Positions 10,117 to 19,797 of a stretch of DNA of 64,000 nt are shown one piece after another (position 1 is the stretch's first letter; every line of letters starts with the position of its first letter). Below the pieces are notes generated by a model, which did no database searches, was not told the DNA's origin, and worked only from the letters and a program-made list of their open reading frames with translations. The translations under genes were made by a program, and so were the position numbers. Origin of the DNA: Spraguea lophii (taxonomy: Eukaryota; Microsporidia; Spragueidae); NCBI GenBank assembly GCA_001887945.1, contig LDOQ01000276.1, positions 1 through 64,000 on the forward strand. Reading direction: 5' to 3'.

Positions 10117-10570
10117 TTAAGATTTAATTTTAACACTTGCAATAATTTCCATAAAATGATTATTGATTCGTTTATGGTATAATTCTAAAGGATTTTCTTT
10201 ACACTTAAATTCTTTTTTTTGTTCCCGGAATAAAGAAATTTTATCTCCATCATTTATAACAAAATTCAGATAAAAAGATTTACAAACAAGACATACAACA
10301 TAGTCTTAAAATAATACTTTTTTAAATGCGGGGTTTTAGTATTAATTCTATATATTTTATATATCTTGCAATATTTATTTTACTACTTTTCTTTTCATGA
10401 AAATATATTGCTGTCGAGCCTATACAAACAATGTTTAAATAATCCACATTATTAACTAATATAACAATAAGAGGATTTACAATAATATTATCTTTCCCAA
10501 ATTTTATATTATAATTTATATCTATAAATGCTATATTCCATTTATCTATAAATATGTTAATTGCAAAAAT
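10117..10570 (-). pseudogene. Decayed gene of unknown family
   Basis: Two consecutive protein-like minus-strand stretches in different frames. One spans 10570-10325 (82 codons, includes VNNVDYLNIVCIGSTAIYF). The other ends at a stop at 10117-10119 (about 62 codons, includes NFVINDGDKISLFREQKKEF and ENPLELYHKRINNHFMEII). Mixed, non-repetitive residue use is unlike random AT-rich sequence. The frames are separated by a frameshift and a stop at about 10300-10325, and no start codon precedes the first. It reads as one gene that has lost its 5' end and been frameshifted. I do not recognise the family. Confidence 0.4.
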
Positions 10571-10870
10571 TTAAAAAATAAAAATAAATATTTATTTATA
10601 TTGTCAAATATATTTATTTTTTTTCAAATAGCATTTTTTTATGTCCGTTTTAGCCAAACTATTAACTTGCAATGTTTATCTTTTCAAATTCGTATGTTTG
10701 ATTATTTCCTTAGAATTATATAACAATGTTTTTCAATCTCTAATTCGTTGATTATTTTTATTTCAATAAATAAATCTGATTATCCCCCTGAGGAATTGTA
10801 TCATTGATATTTGTTAAATATAAATCTGATTTTTTTTATTTTTATATTTATTTTTAAGCTTAAGAAGTAT

Positions 10871-11610
10871 ACATCAGAGATGGTGATAATATACGTCTGG
10901 TCCCACCCAAGCTGTTAGCAGTCGAGAACTACCTTTATAGTGGATGGATGACTCTGATACGTTTGCGTATTGGAGCATTTTATCTCTTTCATAGAATGGC
11001 TGTGTCAGGAAGGATTGACAGCGGATGCAGACAGTCCTGTCCCTTCTGTGGTGGCGGAAGAAAGACAATGTTTCACCTCTTGTGGGTATGTCCTAGATGG
11101 GCTCTACAAAGAGAAGAAGCATTTAGTTGGATAAGGTCAGAGGACAATATTGTGCTACGGGCCTTATTTGCTAGCATTTAAAATCTACCAGAAAACAATC
11201 CAGGTCTTCGGGGGTACTCTTAGGGGGGAGAATGGGAAGCTGCTGGTCCGCAGCAATTAAAGGTAATTGTGGCTACGGCCACTTACCTAAAGTTTATAAT
11301 TAGTTTTAGAAATAGATTATTAAACGAATATATAGAAAGCCACAGTAATCCTGATTCCGAACGTGGCCAGGAAACTAATTAGTGTGTATTTCAAACATTA
11401 ATTTCGTAATATGTTATGTACCTCCAAGAACCAAAGGTCTCCGACAACGATGGGCTGCAACCGGCCAGTAGAAGATTTAATAGTAGACCCTCCCAGAGAA
11501 GCTGATCTATTAGATAGGGAGTTGAGTAGAAGTGTATGAAAATATAAATAATTGAGAAAAAAAAGAAAAAAAATATCGTAAATAAATTTTCTTATTTTTA
11601 AAAAAATGTT
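10871..11610 (+). mobile_element. LINE 3' portion, copy B (5'-truncated, decayed)
   Basis: Aligns to 196-935 at clearly high identity, beginning within the polyprotein at 'atcagagatggtgataat' and ending in the same untranslated block and A-rich end. The abrupt start in the coding region is typical LINE 5' truncation. I could not find a convincing target-site duplication. Confidence 0.8.
10875..11382 (+). pseudogene. LINE polyprotein C-terminus, broken copy
   Basis: Carries the same zinc knuckle (CPFCGGGRKTMFHLLWVCPRW) as the copy at the left edge. A stop codon follows FASI near 11180. A one-base loss near 11208 and a compensating extra G near 11226 then throw the frame, adding another stop. 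The protein cannot be made, so this copy is dead. Confidence 0.8.
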
Positions 11611-11648
11611 ATTAAATAAAAGGATTTACAGTATAAATCTTTTTTTCT

Positions 11649-12578
11649 TTAAAATTTAATATCGTAGATTCTAAATAAATTAAGTAGCATATTTAAGTCC
11701 GAATCTTGTATATTTTTTTTATTTTTCATTTTTTGTATTATTTTCTGAGAATGCTGAGGAAGATATTCTAATAAATTTACAAAATTTTTTGATATTACGT
11801 TTAATAATTCATTTATATTGTTTATTTTGTTTTTCTTTTTATTTTTCTTTTTTAAGACTGATTCGATTACAGGTAATATCTTTGATATTGTCAGTGTTTC
11901 ATTTTCTTTTCTATTTTCCGATTTTTTATTACCTTCTGATTTAATAATTATTTCTTTCTTCTTTTTATTTTTTTTCTTATTATTTAAATTATCATCTTTA
12001 TTTTTGTTATTTCTATTATTCTTATTATTTAAATTATTATCTTTATTTTTGATATTCTTATTATTTAAATTATCATTTTTATTTATTATTTCTTTTCGTG
12101 GTTTATAATTTTTATCGAATGTCATACATAAATATTCTATAAATAATTCATTTGCCCCTTTTAACAAATATGTCCTTAGATTGAATGTTTTGGCTTTTAA
12201 ATTAAGTATTTTATCTCGTGTAAGTAATACACTATTTTTCTTTCTAAAAACTTTATCTAATATTTGATCATCATTAATTTCCATTTTTAATTTTGTTATA
12301 TTTTCATCTATGACTATATCCTCTTCTATATCCATTTTATTAATATTAGTATATCCTTCAACTTCTACATTTATATTATTTATTATTTTTTCAATAAAAG
12401 CTACTGCTAATCTGGATTCTACTGTTTTTATTTTGTCTAATTCATACAGAACTATCTTAGGAATACAGATAGATATATGAAAATTAAATTTATGTGATAA
12501 TAAACATTCTATAATGGAATAATCATGAATAAGAATGTTTGTATCTATAATAATGTTAACTATGGTATCAATATCCAT
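11649..12578 (-). CDS. PIN-domain ribonuclease, Swt1-like
   Basis: 309 aa. The N-terminal ~140 residues have the PIN layout: D12 in IIDTNILIHD, E46 in VLYELDKIK, acidic D103/D104, and D122 in LLTRDKILNLKA. These are the metal-binding acidic residues of Mg-dependent endoribonucleases. The spacing and the YELDKIK helix resemble the Swt1/PIN_4 group involved in nuclear mRNA quality control. The centre (about 155-235) is a Lys/Asn tract and the last 75 residues are helical. GGGG on the plus strand (12588-12591), CCCC upstream of the ATG when read on the gene strand, supports the start. Family assignment beyond PIN is uncertain. Confidence 0.65.
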   Translation of the reverse strand: MDIDTIVNIIIDTNILIHDYSIIECLLSHKFNFHISICIPKIVLYELDKIKTVESRLAVAFIEKIINNINVEVEGYTNINKMDIEEDIVIDENITKLKMEINDDQILDKVFRKKNSVLLTRDKILNLKAKTFNLRTYLLKGANELFIEYLCMTFDKNYKPRKEIINKNDNLNNKNIKNKDNNLNNKNNRNNKNKDDNLNNKKKNKKKKEIIIKSEGNKKSENRKENETLTISKILPVIESVLKKKNKKKNKINNINELLNVISKNFVNLLEYLPQHSQKIIQKMKNKKNIQDSDLNMLLNLFRIYDIKF

Positions 12579-13270
12579 ATTAAAATAGGGGTTGACGTAG
12601 ATTTTAGAATGACGGTAAAAAATTATTCAAAACAAAATTATTTTTATAGATAATTTGATGTTTGTGCGAATGTAAGAAAATTTTTAAATGTTATAGAATA
12701 TGTTTTATAGTTTATTTAATATAATAGAATCATTTAAATTTAATTGTTAAATATACAGAATTATTAAAATATAAAATAATTATACAAGACTAATTTAAAA
12801 GATTTGGGGTTAAAGTTAAAGTAAATTTTATTTGTAAAATTTTCTTTGTAATTATCAAAGTTATTCAGCGATTCCCAAGATTTTTTAAATCTCAAATTAG
12901 TTTTTAATTATTATTTTCTTTTATCTAAGAAAGATAGATTTCCTTAACATACATATTTTTTGAGAAGATTAGAAACCATAAAAACGTCGTAATAGGACAG
13001 TAAAACCGCATGCTAACTATAGTAGATGATAATGTTCTTTTTCAACCATCTTTTTGTTAAAATAAATAAATCTTAAAGATAGATATATTGGTGTATTAAT
13101 TTATTAAGATATTATTGGTGTTTATATTCCCCTTAATATAGGGGTATATATTCTCTATTTGTTAATAAATAATCTATGTTTATGGTTAAAATACAACAAT
13201 ATTACATGTATATCTTATTTTTATGAATATTTTTTCTTCTATTATGAATAGTTATTTCATAATATTCTAG
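12579..13270. other. Divergent intergenic region
   Basis: Between the PIN gene (minus) and the transporter (plus). Apart from the SINE relic that begins at about 13275, I see only AT-rich sequence. Confidence 0.4.
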
Positions 13271-13274
13271 ATAA

Positions 13275-13380
13275 TAAAGTAAGATGAGATCAATGCATGT
13301 ATGTAACGAGATCGTTAGTACGAATTATTCATATTTCAAAAAACCAACAATTTCAGATCATAATGGGCCGATTGTTTTGA
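13275..13380 (+). mobile_element. Old SINE remnant
   Basis: 'gtaagatgagatcaatgcatgtatgtaacga...cgttagtac...atcataatgggccg' matches the 3' half of the SINE, here on the plus strand, with many substitutions. It lies about 100 bp upstream of the transporter start and may contribute its 5' leader. Confidence 0.65.
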
Positions 13381-13482
13381 TATTAATTAAAATTTTATCA
13401 AAAAATAATAATAATTTCAAAAAAATCTCCCTTTTTGGGCATAAAATATTTTTTTTAAAAACCAAAAAAAAACCAGGGACCT

Positions 13483-14712
13483 ATGAAGAACGATAAACTT
13501 GATATTTTTAGAACTTCGATGTTTTTGGTTACTGCAATGTTCGGTGTAGGTATAATTTCATTACCCAAGGCATTTTTAAATGGTGGATATCTTCTATCTT
13601 TTCTATTTTTAGGATTAATTGGTTATTTTACATTTATCTCGTTTAGTTGTCTGGCGATTTCAGCACATATTTTAGGGGAAAATAAAAGAGAGATGACATA
13701 TTTTGACGTTTGTAAAAATATCCATCCTTCCATTGGTATATTGTTAGAGTTTGGTGTAATGTTTGGTGCTATAATGACATGTAATATATTTTTGAAATAT
13801 ATAACAGATTGGATAATTACTATCTTATTACCTGTGGTAAATTTACACCTTTCAAGATATTGGGTTGCGGCAATTATTCTCCTGCTCTTGTTCGTACCAT
13901 CAATACAAAAAGATTTTAAACGATTACAATTTGCTGGATATTTGTCAATAATCTCTTTTATATCATTATTTTTTATTCTGATTTATTATTTTATAGCTTT
14001 AGAAAAGCCCAATATTCCTATAAAACCTATAGGAAACAACATAGCTGCTGGAATTGGTCCTTTGTTATTTTCATTCTCCGCACAGATGAACGCCATTAAT
14101 ATTTTTAATAGACTAAAAAATCCAACCATTAGACGATGCTTCTATTTCTCAGGTCTTGCAATAATTATATCTGGTATATTCAATTTCGGTGTAGGATTTT
14201 TGGGATATTTTACTTTTAGAAATTATAGTAACATCGATATAATATCTTTAATCTGTATAGCAGATAGCCCTGGTGCAAAAATGATACAAGAAACATGGGA
14301 TAAAAAGCTTATATTATCAAAAATTGCTGTTTTTTCATTTTGTATTTTACTATCATCAGGATATTGCATTAGAATGAATCCAGCACGAAGATCTATCATG
14401 AATTTACTTTCTACTATCATAAAAAAAGAATTTACAGAAAAAACAGAATTACAATTAAGAATTTTATTTACACTTTTAATTTTTGCTATAAATTACATAG
14501 TAACGGTTTGGAATATAGAAGCAGATGTTTTAATTTCGATGTCAGCATGCACATTATCCCCCATAATTTGTTTTTATTTGCCATCGTTTGCTTATTTAAA
14601 AGCCACTAATTATAAAAAGTCATTATTTAAAAATTTAGTAATTTTGAATATTTTTTGTGGAATATTTATTATGATTTTTGTAATGTATGGATTGATATTT
14701 CAAAGAAAATAA
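13483..14712 (+). CDS. Amino-acid transporter, AAAP (AVT/SLC38) family
   Basis: 409 aa with about eleven hydrophobic segments. The first carries the family signature MFGVGIISLPKAFLNGGY (residues about 19-37), the GxGILxLPxA motif of amino acid/auxin permeases. It should move neutral or cationic amino acids, either across the plasma membrane for scavenging from the host or across an internal compartment; which one cannot be read from sequence. GGG lies 5 nt before the ATG (13476-13478). Length is normal for a compact member. Confidence 0.8.
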   Translation: MKNDKLDIFRTSMFLVTAMFGVGIISLPKAFLNGGYLLSFLFLGLIGYFTFISFSCLAISAHILGENKREMTYFDVCKNIHPSIGILLEFGVMFGAIMTCNIFLKYITDWIITILLPVVNLHLSRYWVAAIILLLLFVPSIQKDFKRLQFAGYLSIISFISLFFILIYYFIALEKPNIPIKPIGNNIAAGIGPLLFSFSAQMNAINIFNRLKNPTIRRCFYFSGLAIIISGIFNFGVGFLGYFTFRNYSNIDIISLICIADSPGAKMIQETWDKKLILSKIAVFSFCILLSSGYCIRMNPARRSIMNLLSTIIKKEFTEKTELQLRILFTLLIFAINYIVTVWNIEADVLISMSACTLSPIICFYLPSFAYLKATNYKKSLFKNLVILNIFCGIFIMIFVMYGLIFQRK

Positions 14713-14950
14713 ATTTTATTTATTTTAAAAATATAAAATTTTATCACGTAATTTAAATATAATAATTTTTATTTATTCTGTAATTTATTTTTGAACTATA
14801 TATTATTTTCAAATAATCCAAACACCTTAGAAACACCAATAATAAATGGGTAAAATTTTTTCTTCTTTCATAATAGAAAAAGGAAAAATATATCTTCATT
14901 AATATTTTTAATAAATTCTATTTACATATAATATTTTTATATTATCTGTA

Positions 14951-15667
14951 TTACGCCAGATCTAATTTTATAGCAATTTTAACATCTTCTTCAATTCCAT
15001 ATATTAAACAGTATTTATCAAAAATACACAGAAATATTTCTCCATCTAACATTTCTAAATATTTAAAAGATTTTCTATTTACTCTGAATTCTAATCTTTC
15101 CTCTATATTTGTTTTTATTTTGAAAATAGTTTTAAAAATTACAATATCATCATTTAATAAAATAACAATTGATTCTTTTTCTATAATAATAGTTGGATTA
15201 ATGCTATCTTTAAGATAAGACATATGATTTATAATATCTTTATTAAGTTTTATTGTTTTTATTGGCTCTCCTATGGTAATATCTGGATAATCTTCAAAAG
15301 TTTTAATAAATCTAAAAACCTCAAAACTATTCTTTCGTATTGAATATGTAAGAAATGTTTCTTCTTGAATCTCTGGAAGTTCTAATGGGTTATTTCCATT
15401 ATAATCACTAGATTGTATTTTATTTACTTCATTTTCTGTTTTTATTTGTATTCCAGATTGCATAAGATTTGTGTCTTCTAAAATTGTTAGAAAATCGGAT
15501 GTCTTAATTGTAAAGATTTTATTAGTAAATTTAGGAATTTCTATGAATAGATTGTCGCATATAAGATAATTTGGTTTTATTGTTACATAATCCGTATATT
15601 TATGTAATAAATTTGCTTGTCTCTTTAAAATTGGGGAGTTTATAAAATGTGTATTGGAAAGCATCAT
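14951..15667 (-). CDS. Hypothetical protein, 238 aa
   Basis: Not recognised. It is a mixed alpha/beta, mostly soluble protein with no signal peptide or membrane segment, ending KIAIKLDLA. Alternating short hydrophobic strands (for example SIVILLNDDIVIFKTIF) recall a sliding-clamp-like or other beta-rich fold, but I see no motif to support that. CC (TATCC) precedes the ATG directly. Two ATGs are adjacent and the first is used here. Confidence 0.6.
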   Translation of the reverse strand: MMLSNTHFINSPILKRQANLLHKYTDYVTIKPNYLICDNLFIEIPKFTNKIFTIKTSDFLTILEDTNLMQSGIQIKTENEVNKIQSSDYNGNNPLELPEIQEETFLTYSIRKNSFEVFRFIKTFEDYPDITIGEPIKTIKLNKDIINHMSYLKDSINPTIIIEKESIVILLNDDIVIFKTIFKIKTNIEERLEFRVNRKSFKYLEMLDGEIFLCIFDKYCLIYGIEEDVKIAIKLDLA

Positions 15668-16316
15668 GGATAGAAAAATAAAAATATATTAAAATCATTT
15701 GTTAAATAAAATAACTGGTCAGAAGAATACAATATCATTACTCAATAGAAGTACGAAAGTTAAAAGTTCTTCATTATCCCAGCAAAAGATAAAATAATGT
15801 AAACTTTTATATTAATTTTTTAATAATAACTATTTTATTATAATCAGATTTATTGAATAACCTATAATCTGGAATCAATGAATTTTTTATGTAACATAAC
15901 CTATTTACATCAAGTAAACTTTCCATATATGCATGTATATCATTATAAATTATATTTTCGAATATTATAAATTTTAAGATAATTAATTCCAATACCATTT
16001 CATATAGTAATAAAAATTATAACATTATTTTATTGTAGTCTCTGTATACCAATAATCTATACAAAGATTGTAATTATAATAATAGACTTCGTAGGAAATT
16101 TGACTAAAATACCTCTTATGCATATTCATTTATTTTTAATCAAATAGGGTTTATTTCTTTCTAATTATTATAAATAAATTTTAAAATCCCATATTTTACT
16201 TTTAATTATTCAATTGTATGTTTGTATCATTGATTATTTTTATATTACGTAAAAAATTGCTTTTTGGATTATAAATTTTTTTTTCTAAAAATTCTTAAAA
16301 ATTTCTCACCCTAACA
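15668..16316. other. Divergent intergenic region
   Basis: Between the minus-strand hypothetical gene and eS28. A 63-codon minus-strand frame at 15807-15998 has no start motif and no recognisable content, so it is not called. CCC at 16309-16311 belongs to eS28. Confidence 0.4.
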
Positions 16317-16514
16317 ATGAGTGAAGAAGTTTATATTGGTGAAGTTTTACAAACATTAGAAAAGACTGGACCAGGTGGTGGTTTAACTATGTGTCAAGTA
16401 CAATTAAAAGATCAGAAGAGAACTTTATACAGAGCAATTATGGGTCCTATTGCAGTTGGAGATTTAGTAGCATTGTTAGATTGTGAGAGAGAGCATAGAA
16501 GAGGAAGATTTTAA
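16317..16514 (+). CDS. RPS28: 40S ribosomal protein eS28
   Basis: 65 aa, full length for the family (60-70). It has the S1-like OB fold: GEVLQTLEKTGPGGG at the start, YRAIMGPIAVGDLVALLDCEREHRRGR at the end. The GPxxxGDxxxLLxxEREARRxR-type ending is diagnostic. It sits on the head of the small subunit near the mRNA exit channel. CCC at 16309-16311, 5 nt before ATG. RAD52 follows 72 bp downstream on the same strand. Confidence 0.92.
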   Translation: MSEEVYIGEVLQTLEKTGPGGGLTMCQVQLKDQKRTLYRAIMGPIAVGDLVALLDCEREHRRGRF

Positions 16515-16586
16515 AAATTGAATGAATAAAATATCTTAATTTTTAAAATTATTTTTATATTTATTTTTTTATGCTTTAATTTCCCC

Positions 16587-17147
16587 ATGAAAAAATGTTC
16601 TATCAGCAAAACACTCGATAAAAGATTATCACCAGAATATATTTCATATAGACGCGCGTGGGGTGAAACAGAGGTTGCGTACATTGAAGGATGGTCTGCA
16701 ATAGCTATAGCAAATAAAATATTCGGTTATAATGGATGGTCGTCAACAATCAAAGAAATTAAAATAGATTTTATCGAAGAAGTAAATAAAAAGTTTATTA
16801 TATCGGTATCATGTATTGTAACAATCACATTAAAAGATGGCACACAGCGAGAAGATGTAGGGTGTGGTAGCTCAGAATCAAAAAATAAAATTATAGGAAT
16901 AGAAAAGGCTAAAAAAGAGGCTGCAACAGATGCTATAAAAAGAACATTAAGACAGTTTGGTAATGCATTAGGAAATTGTTGTTATGATAAAGAATATTTA
17001 GCATTCATTAAAAAAAATAGAAAACAAACAAAACCCAAATTCAATTCAAATGATCTTTTAGATAGAAATTTTATTTATGAAAATCAAGATAGCAGCGAAA
17101 TAGATATTTTAGCATCATTTAATAGTGAAGCTTACAAAGATAAATAA
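16587..17147 (+). CDS. RAD52: RAD52 recombination mediator, minimal form
   Basis: 186 aa. Residues about 10-150 are the conserved RAD52/Rad22 N-terminal domain: LSPEYISYRRAWG, YIEGWSAIAIANKIFGYNGWSS, DGTQREDVGCGSSESK, AKKEAATDAIKRTLRQFGNALGNCCYD. This is the DNA-binding and strand-annealing ring domain. Yeast and animal proteins are over 400 aa and add RPA- and Rad51-binding tails. Only a short tail of about 35 residues remains here, so annealing is expected to be kept and classic Rad51 loading may be reduced. CCCC directly precedes the ATG (16583-16586). Confidence 0.92.
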   Translation: MKKCSISKTLDKRLSPEYISYRRAWGETEVAYIEGWSAIAIANKIFGYNGWSSTIKEIKIDFIEEVNKKFIISVSCIVTITLKDGTQREDVGCGSSESKNKIIGIEKAKKEAATDAIKRTLRQFGNALGNCCYDKEYLAFIKKNRKQTKPKFNSNDLLDRNFIYENQDSSEIDILASFNSEAYKDK

Positions 17148-17758
17148 AAAATATTGATTATGTTTTTCGTCAGAGAAGAAAGAACACATTTAAAACACCT
17201 ATTACTATAATCTAATATTAATTATAATTCTTGTTACAAAACTTAGTAGTGAATTATAATTAAGTGAATATTTTCCCTTCCTTTAGTAAGAAACAGAATA
17301 AAATTATAATTATTTCTCACGGTTGCTATATTCATATGATTTCAATTAAATTTTTTAATTCATATTTGTTTCTTTTATCTAAATTACTCTATATCTCTAC
17401 AACTTAAATGGAACGTGTAAATAATTATAAAATTATTCTGTTTCCTGCCATAGAAAGAGAAAATCTATCCTTTGTTTATTATTAGGATCATGGTGTTATT
17501 ACATTACGTATGTAATAAATGTTAAAATTATATTTTATTTCAGTATAAACCATATGCTTATTATACATAATTTTAACATCCGTATACATTTGTTATAATA
17601 TTCTATGATTGAAATAATAATGAATAAAAAATATATTAAATGAATAATGCTTATATATAAACTCTATAATCCATTTGGACATAATTATTTAACTATGGAA
17701 TAAATAATATTAACAATTTAATTTATTTAATATTTTAATTTCAAAATAATAACCCTTA
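17148..17758. other. AT-rich spacer
   Basis: No gene, repeat family or RNA recognised. CCC at about 17754-17756 belongs to the downstream gene. Confidence 0.4.
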
Positions 17759-18022
17759 ATGAAAAAACTCGAAACACAAAAACTAAATGGAAAGCTTTCT
17801 AAAATACCTGAAATGAACGCTCTTAAACAGCTTAAAAAACAACCTAAGCTTCTTATTGTAAGCCCTGTACAAGTATTAGTAATGTCTCTTATATTTGTTG
17901 GACTTGTCTTTTTCTTCCATCTTTCAGCAAGATTTATTTCGACAGGATCTATATACCAAACAGTATTTTCTATATTGGTATTAGTTGCATCTATTATATT
18001 CTCTTATTCGATGTTGAGGTGA
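17759..18022 (+). CDS. Sec61-beta-like translocon subunit with an extra C-terminal membrane segment
   Basis: 87 aa. Residues 39-64 (SPVQVLVMSLIFVGLVFFFH) closely follow the Sec61-beta/Sbh1 tail anchor signature P-x-x-VLVMSL-x-F-x(5)-LH. The charged N-terminus (res 1-37) faces the cytosol in that family. Known Sec61-beta proteins end right after this helix. Here a second hydrophobic stretch (about 69-86, YQTVFSILVLVASIIFSYSM) follows, which would turn a tail-anchored protein into a hairpin. Either the translocon subunit is modified or this is another small ER protein sharing the motif. AACCC lies just before the ATG. Confidence 0.6.
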   Translation: MKKLETQKLNGKLSKIPEMNALKQLKKQPKLLIVSPVQVLVMSLIFVGLVFFFHLSARFISTGSIYQTVFSILVLVASIIFSYSMLR

Positions 18023-19148
18023 TTTATTAAAAATTCTTTAAAATAATTAAAATTGTGTTAGGATTTTATATTTATTTTAAAATATGTGTGTGTATATTTT
18101 ATTTTTATAATTTAATTATTTCATTCTATAAATACTATTTAAATTATTTTATTTTCAAATGAAATGCTTATAACTAAGAAGGGATCTTTATGAATAAAAA
18201 ATTTATTTAAAAATATATTATTTTTATGCAAAATAGAAGAAATATAATTAAATTTAAATATTTATGCTATATATTTAATTGAAGTAATTTATCTATTATA
18301 CGCAAATACCTAACATTCTGAAGCATAATGTAAGATGAGATTAATATATATATAGTTATATATATATTAAAAAGGAAATAATTGATATATTTACCAAAAA
18401 TTGACAAAGAATACCTTTCCCTTTAGAAACATTTAAGAGGTTAAATAACATATGAATATTGTCTTTCATTACAAAATTTTGATAAAGGTTGTTTGTTAAA
18501 ATTTACTTTTAACAAATCACAAGGGAATAGTACCTTATGATTGATATATCACTATCAAATAACAGATCATATCTTATACCCAGAAAATAATAATAAAAAC
18601 TGTTAATACAAGCTTAATATGTCATTTAAATAACTAAATAGTTTTAGAATATAATATGGTACAATTACTTAAAAATAGTGATAAATAAAACCAAGTAAAG
18701 ACACGTAACAATATAATTATATTTTCTATAGAAATTACATCTTGGTATAAGATCTTTTTTATTTCAATAAAACTTTTTTATATGTAAATAGTTTTTATTT
18801 ATTACAAAAATCATTGTTACTTATTTTTAAATATAAAATTTACTTTCTATTTTTTCATGGTTTAATTTTTCTATGTAAAATCATTATTCTCTAAAATCAA
18901 TTGAAAAAAAGTAAATATAAAAGGAGAAAGAATCAAATTAAAAATTAACCTCAAATATTTGAATTTTCATTGCACAAATTAATTTATAAAAGGAAATATG
19001 ATTAACCAATCAAAATATTATTTATATAAAAAACTGAAAATTTTGTTTCTATGTCTCCTTCTCCTTATCAATTTTTAATCTTTGTTTCTATTTTCTTACA
19101 TTCTCAATCAAATTTTTTTCTATAAAACAAAAAAATTGATACAGGGGT
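18023..19148. other. AT-rich spacer with one SINE relic
   Basis: No gene seen. An old SINE fragment is at 18308-18350. GGGG immediately before the next ATG is that gene's start motif. Confidence 0.45.
18308..18350 (+). mobile_element. Old SINE fragment
   Basis: 'cctaacattctgaagcataatgtaagatgagattaat' matches the middle of the SINE body on the plus strand. Sequence on either side has decayed beyond recognition. Confidence 0.55.
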
Positions 19149-19682
19149 ATGGCAAGAGATCCACTGAAAGAAGTTCTTCAAAGTAACAAAAATTATGGAC
19201 GTATGTACAATATTCCACTCAAACATAGTGATTTTTTCAGAGAAGCACGCAGAATGGACTTAGAATACTTTGGTTTGACATTTTCACAAAGAATGATAGC
19301 ATTTGTATCTTGTATGGTTGTTGGTGTATTGTGTTTTATATATGCATTGTTCAATATTCCAAGCGCAGTATTCAGACCATCTAAATTCGCTTTTCCATAT
19401 GCTTTTTCTAATTTTCTCTTTTTCATGATGATAGGATTTATATTTGGATTTAGAACATATTTTAAAAATATAATGTCAAAGAAAAGAAAAGCATATACAA
19501 TTGCTTTCCTTTGTTCTACATTGTTGACACTTTATGTAGCAGTAAAAGTACATAGTTACATAATTAATTTTTTCATGATGATTGTACAGCTTTGTTCGTT
19601 TTTAGCATTCATGGTGTCTTTCATACCAGGTGGAACAAAAGGACTGTCGGGAGTAGTAGATATGATATTGAGTAGAGGTTAA
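19149..19682 (+). CDS. SFT2: Sft2/Got1-family Golgi membrane protein
   Basis: 177 aa with four hydrophobic helices. The entry LTFSQRMIAFVSCMVVGVLCF (res about 43-63), the FSNFLFFMMIGFIFG helix, LTLYVAV and the end LAFMVSFIPGG match the Sft2 pattern (LSWxxRxxGFxxCxxxGxxxF, YTLxNxxxLGS, LTLYxA, WYxLSYIPF). Sft2 acts in fusion of endosome-derived vesicles with the Golgi. The length is normal. GGGG is within 5 nt of the ATG. Confidence 0.82.
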   Translation: MARDPLKEVLQSNKNYGRMYNIPLKHSDFFREARRMDLEYFGLTFSQRMIAFVSCMVVGVLCFIYALFNIPSAVFRPSKFAFPYAFSNFLFFMMIGFIFGFRTYFKNIMSKKRKAYTIAFLCSTLLTLYVAVKVHSYIINFFMMIVQLCSFLAFMVSFIPGGTKGLSGVVDMILSRG

Positions 19683-19797
19683 TTAAAGTACGATAGTAAA
19701 CTTTTTATTTTTAAATTTTTTTGATTCATCAATTACTTATTATGATGAAACAGTTTCGTATTAAATTATTTAAAGAGAAAATACACACATCATTCAA

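Noticed and set aside
13284..13496. 70-codon frame upstream of the transporter
   Set aside because: Made largely of a decayed SINE and read into the next gene in another frame.
15807..15998. 63-codon minus-strand frame as a gene
   Set aside because: No start motif and no family similarity.
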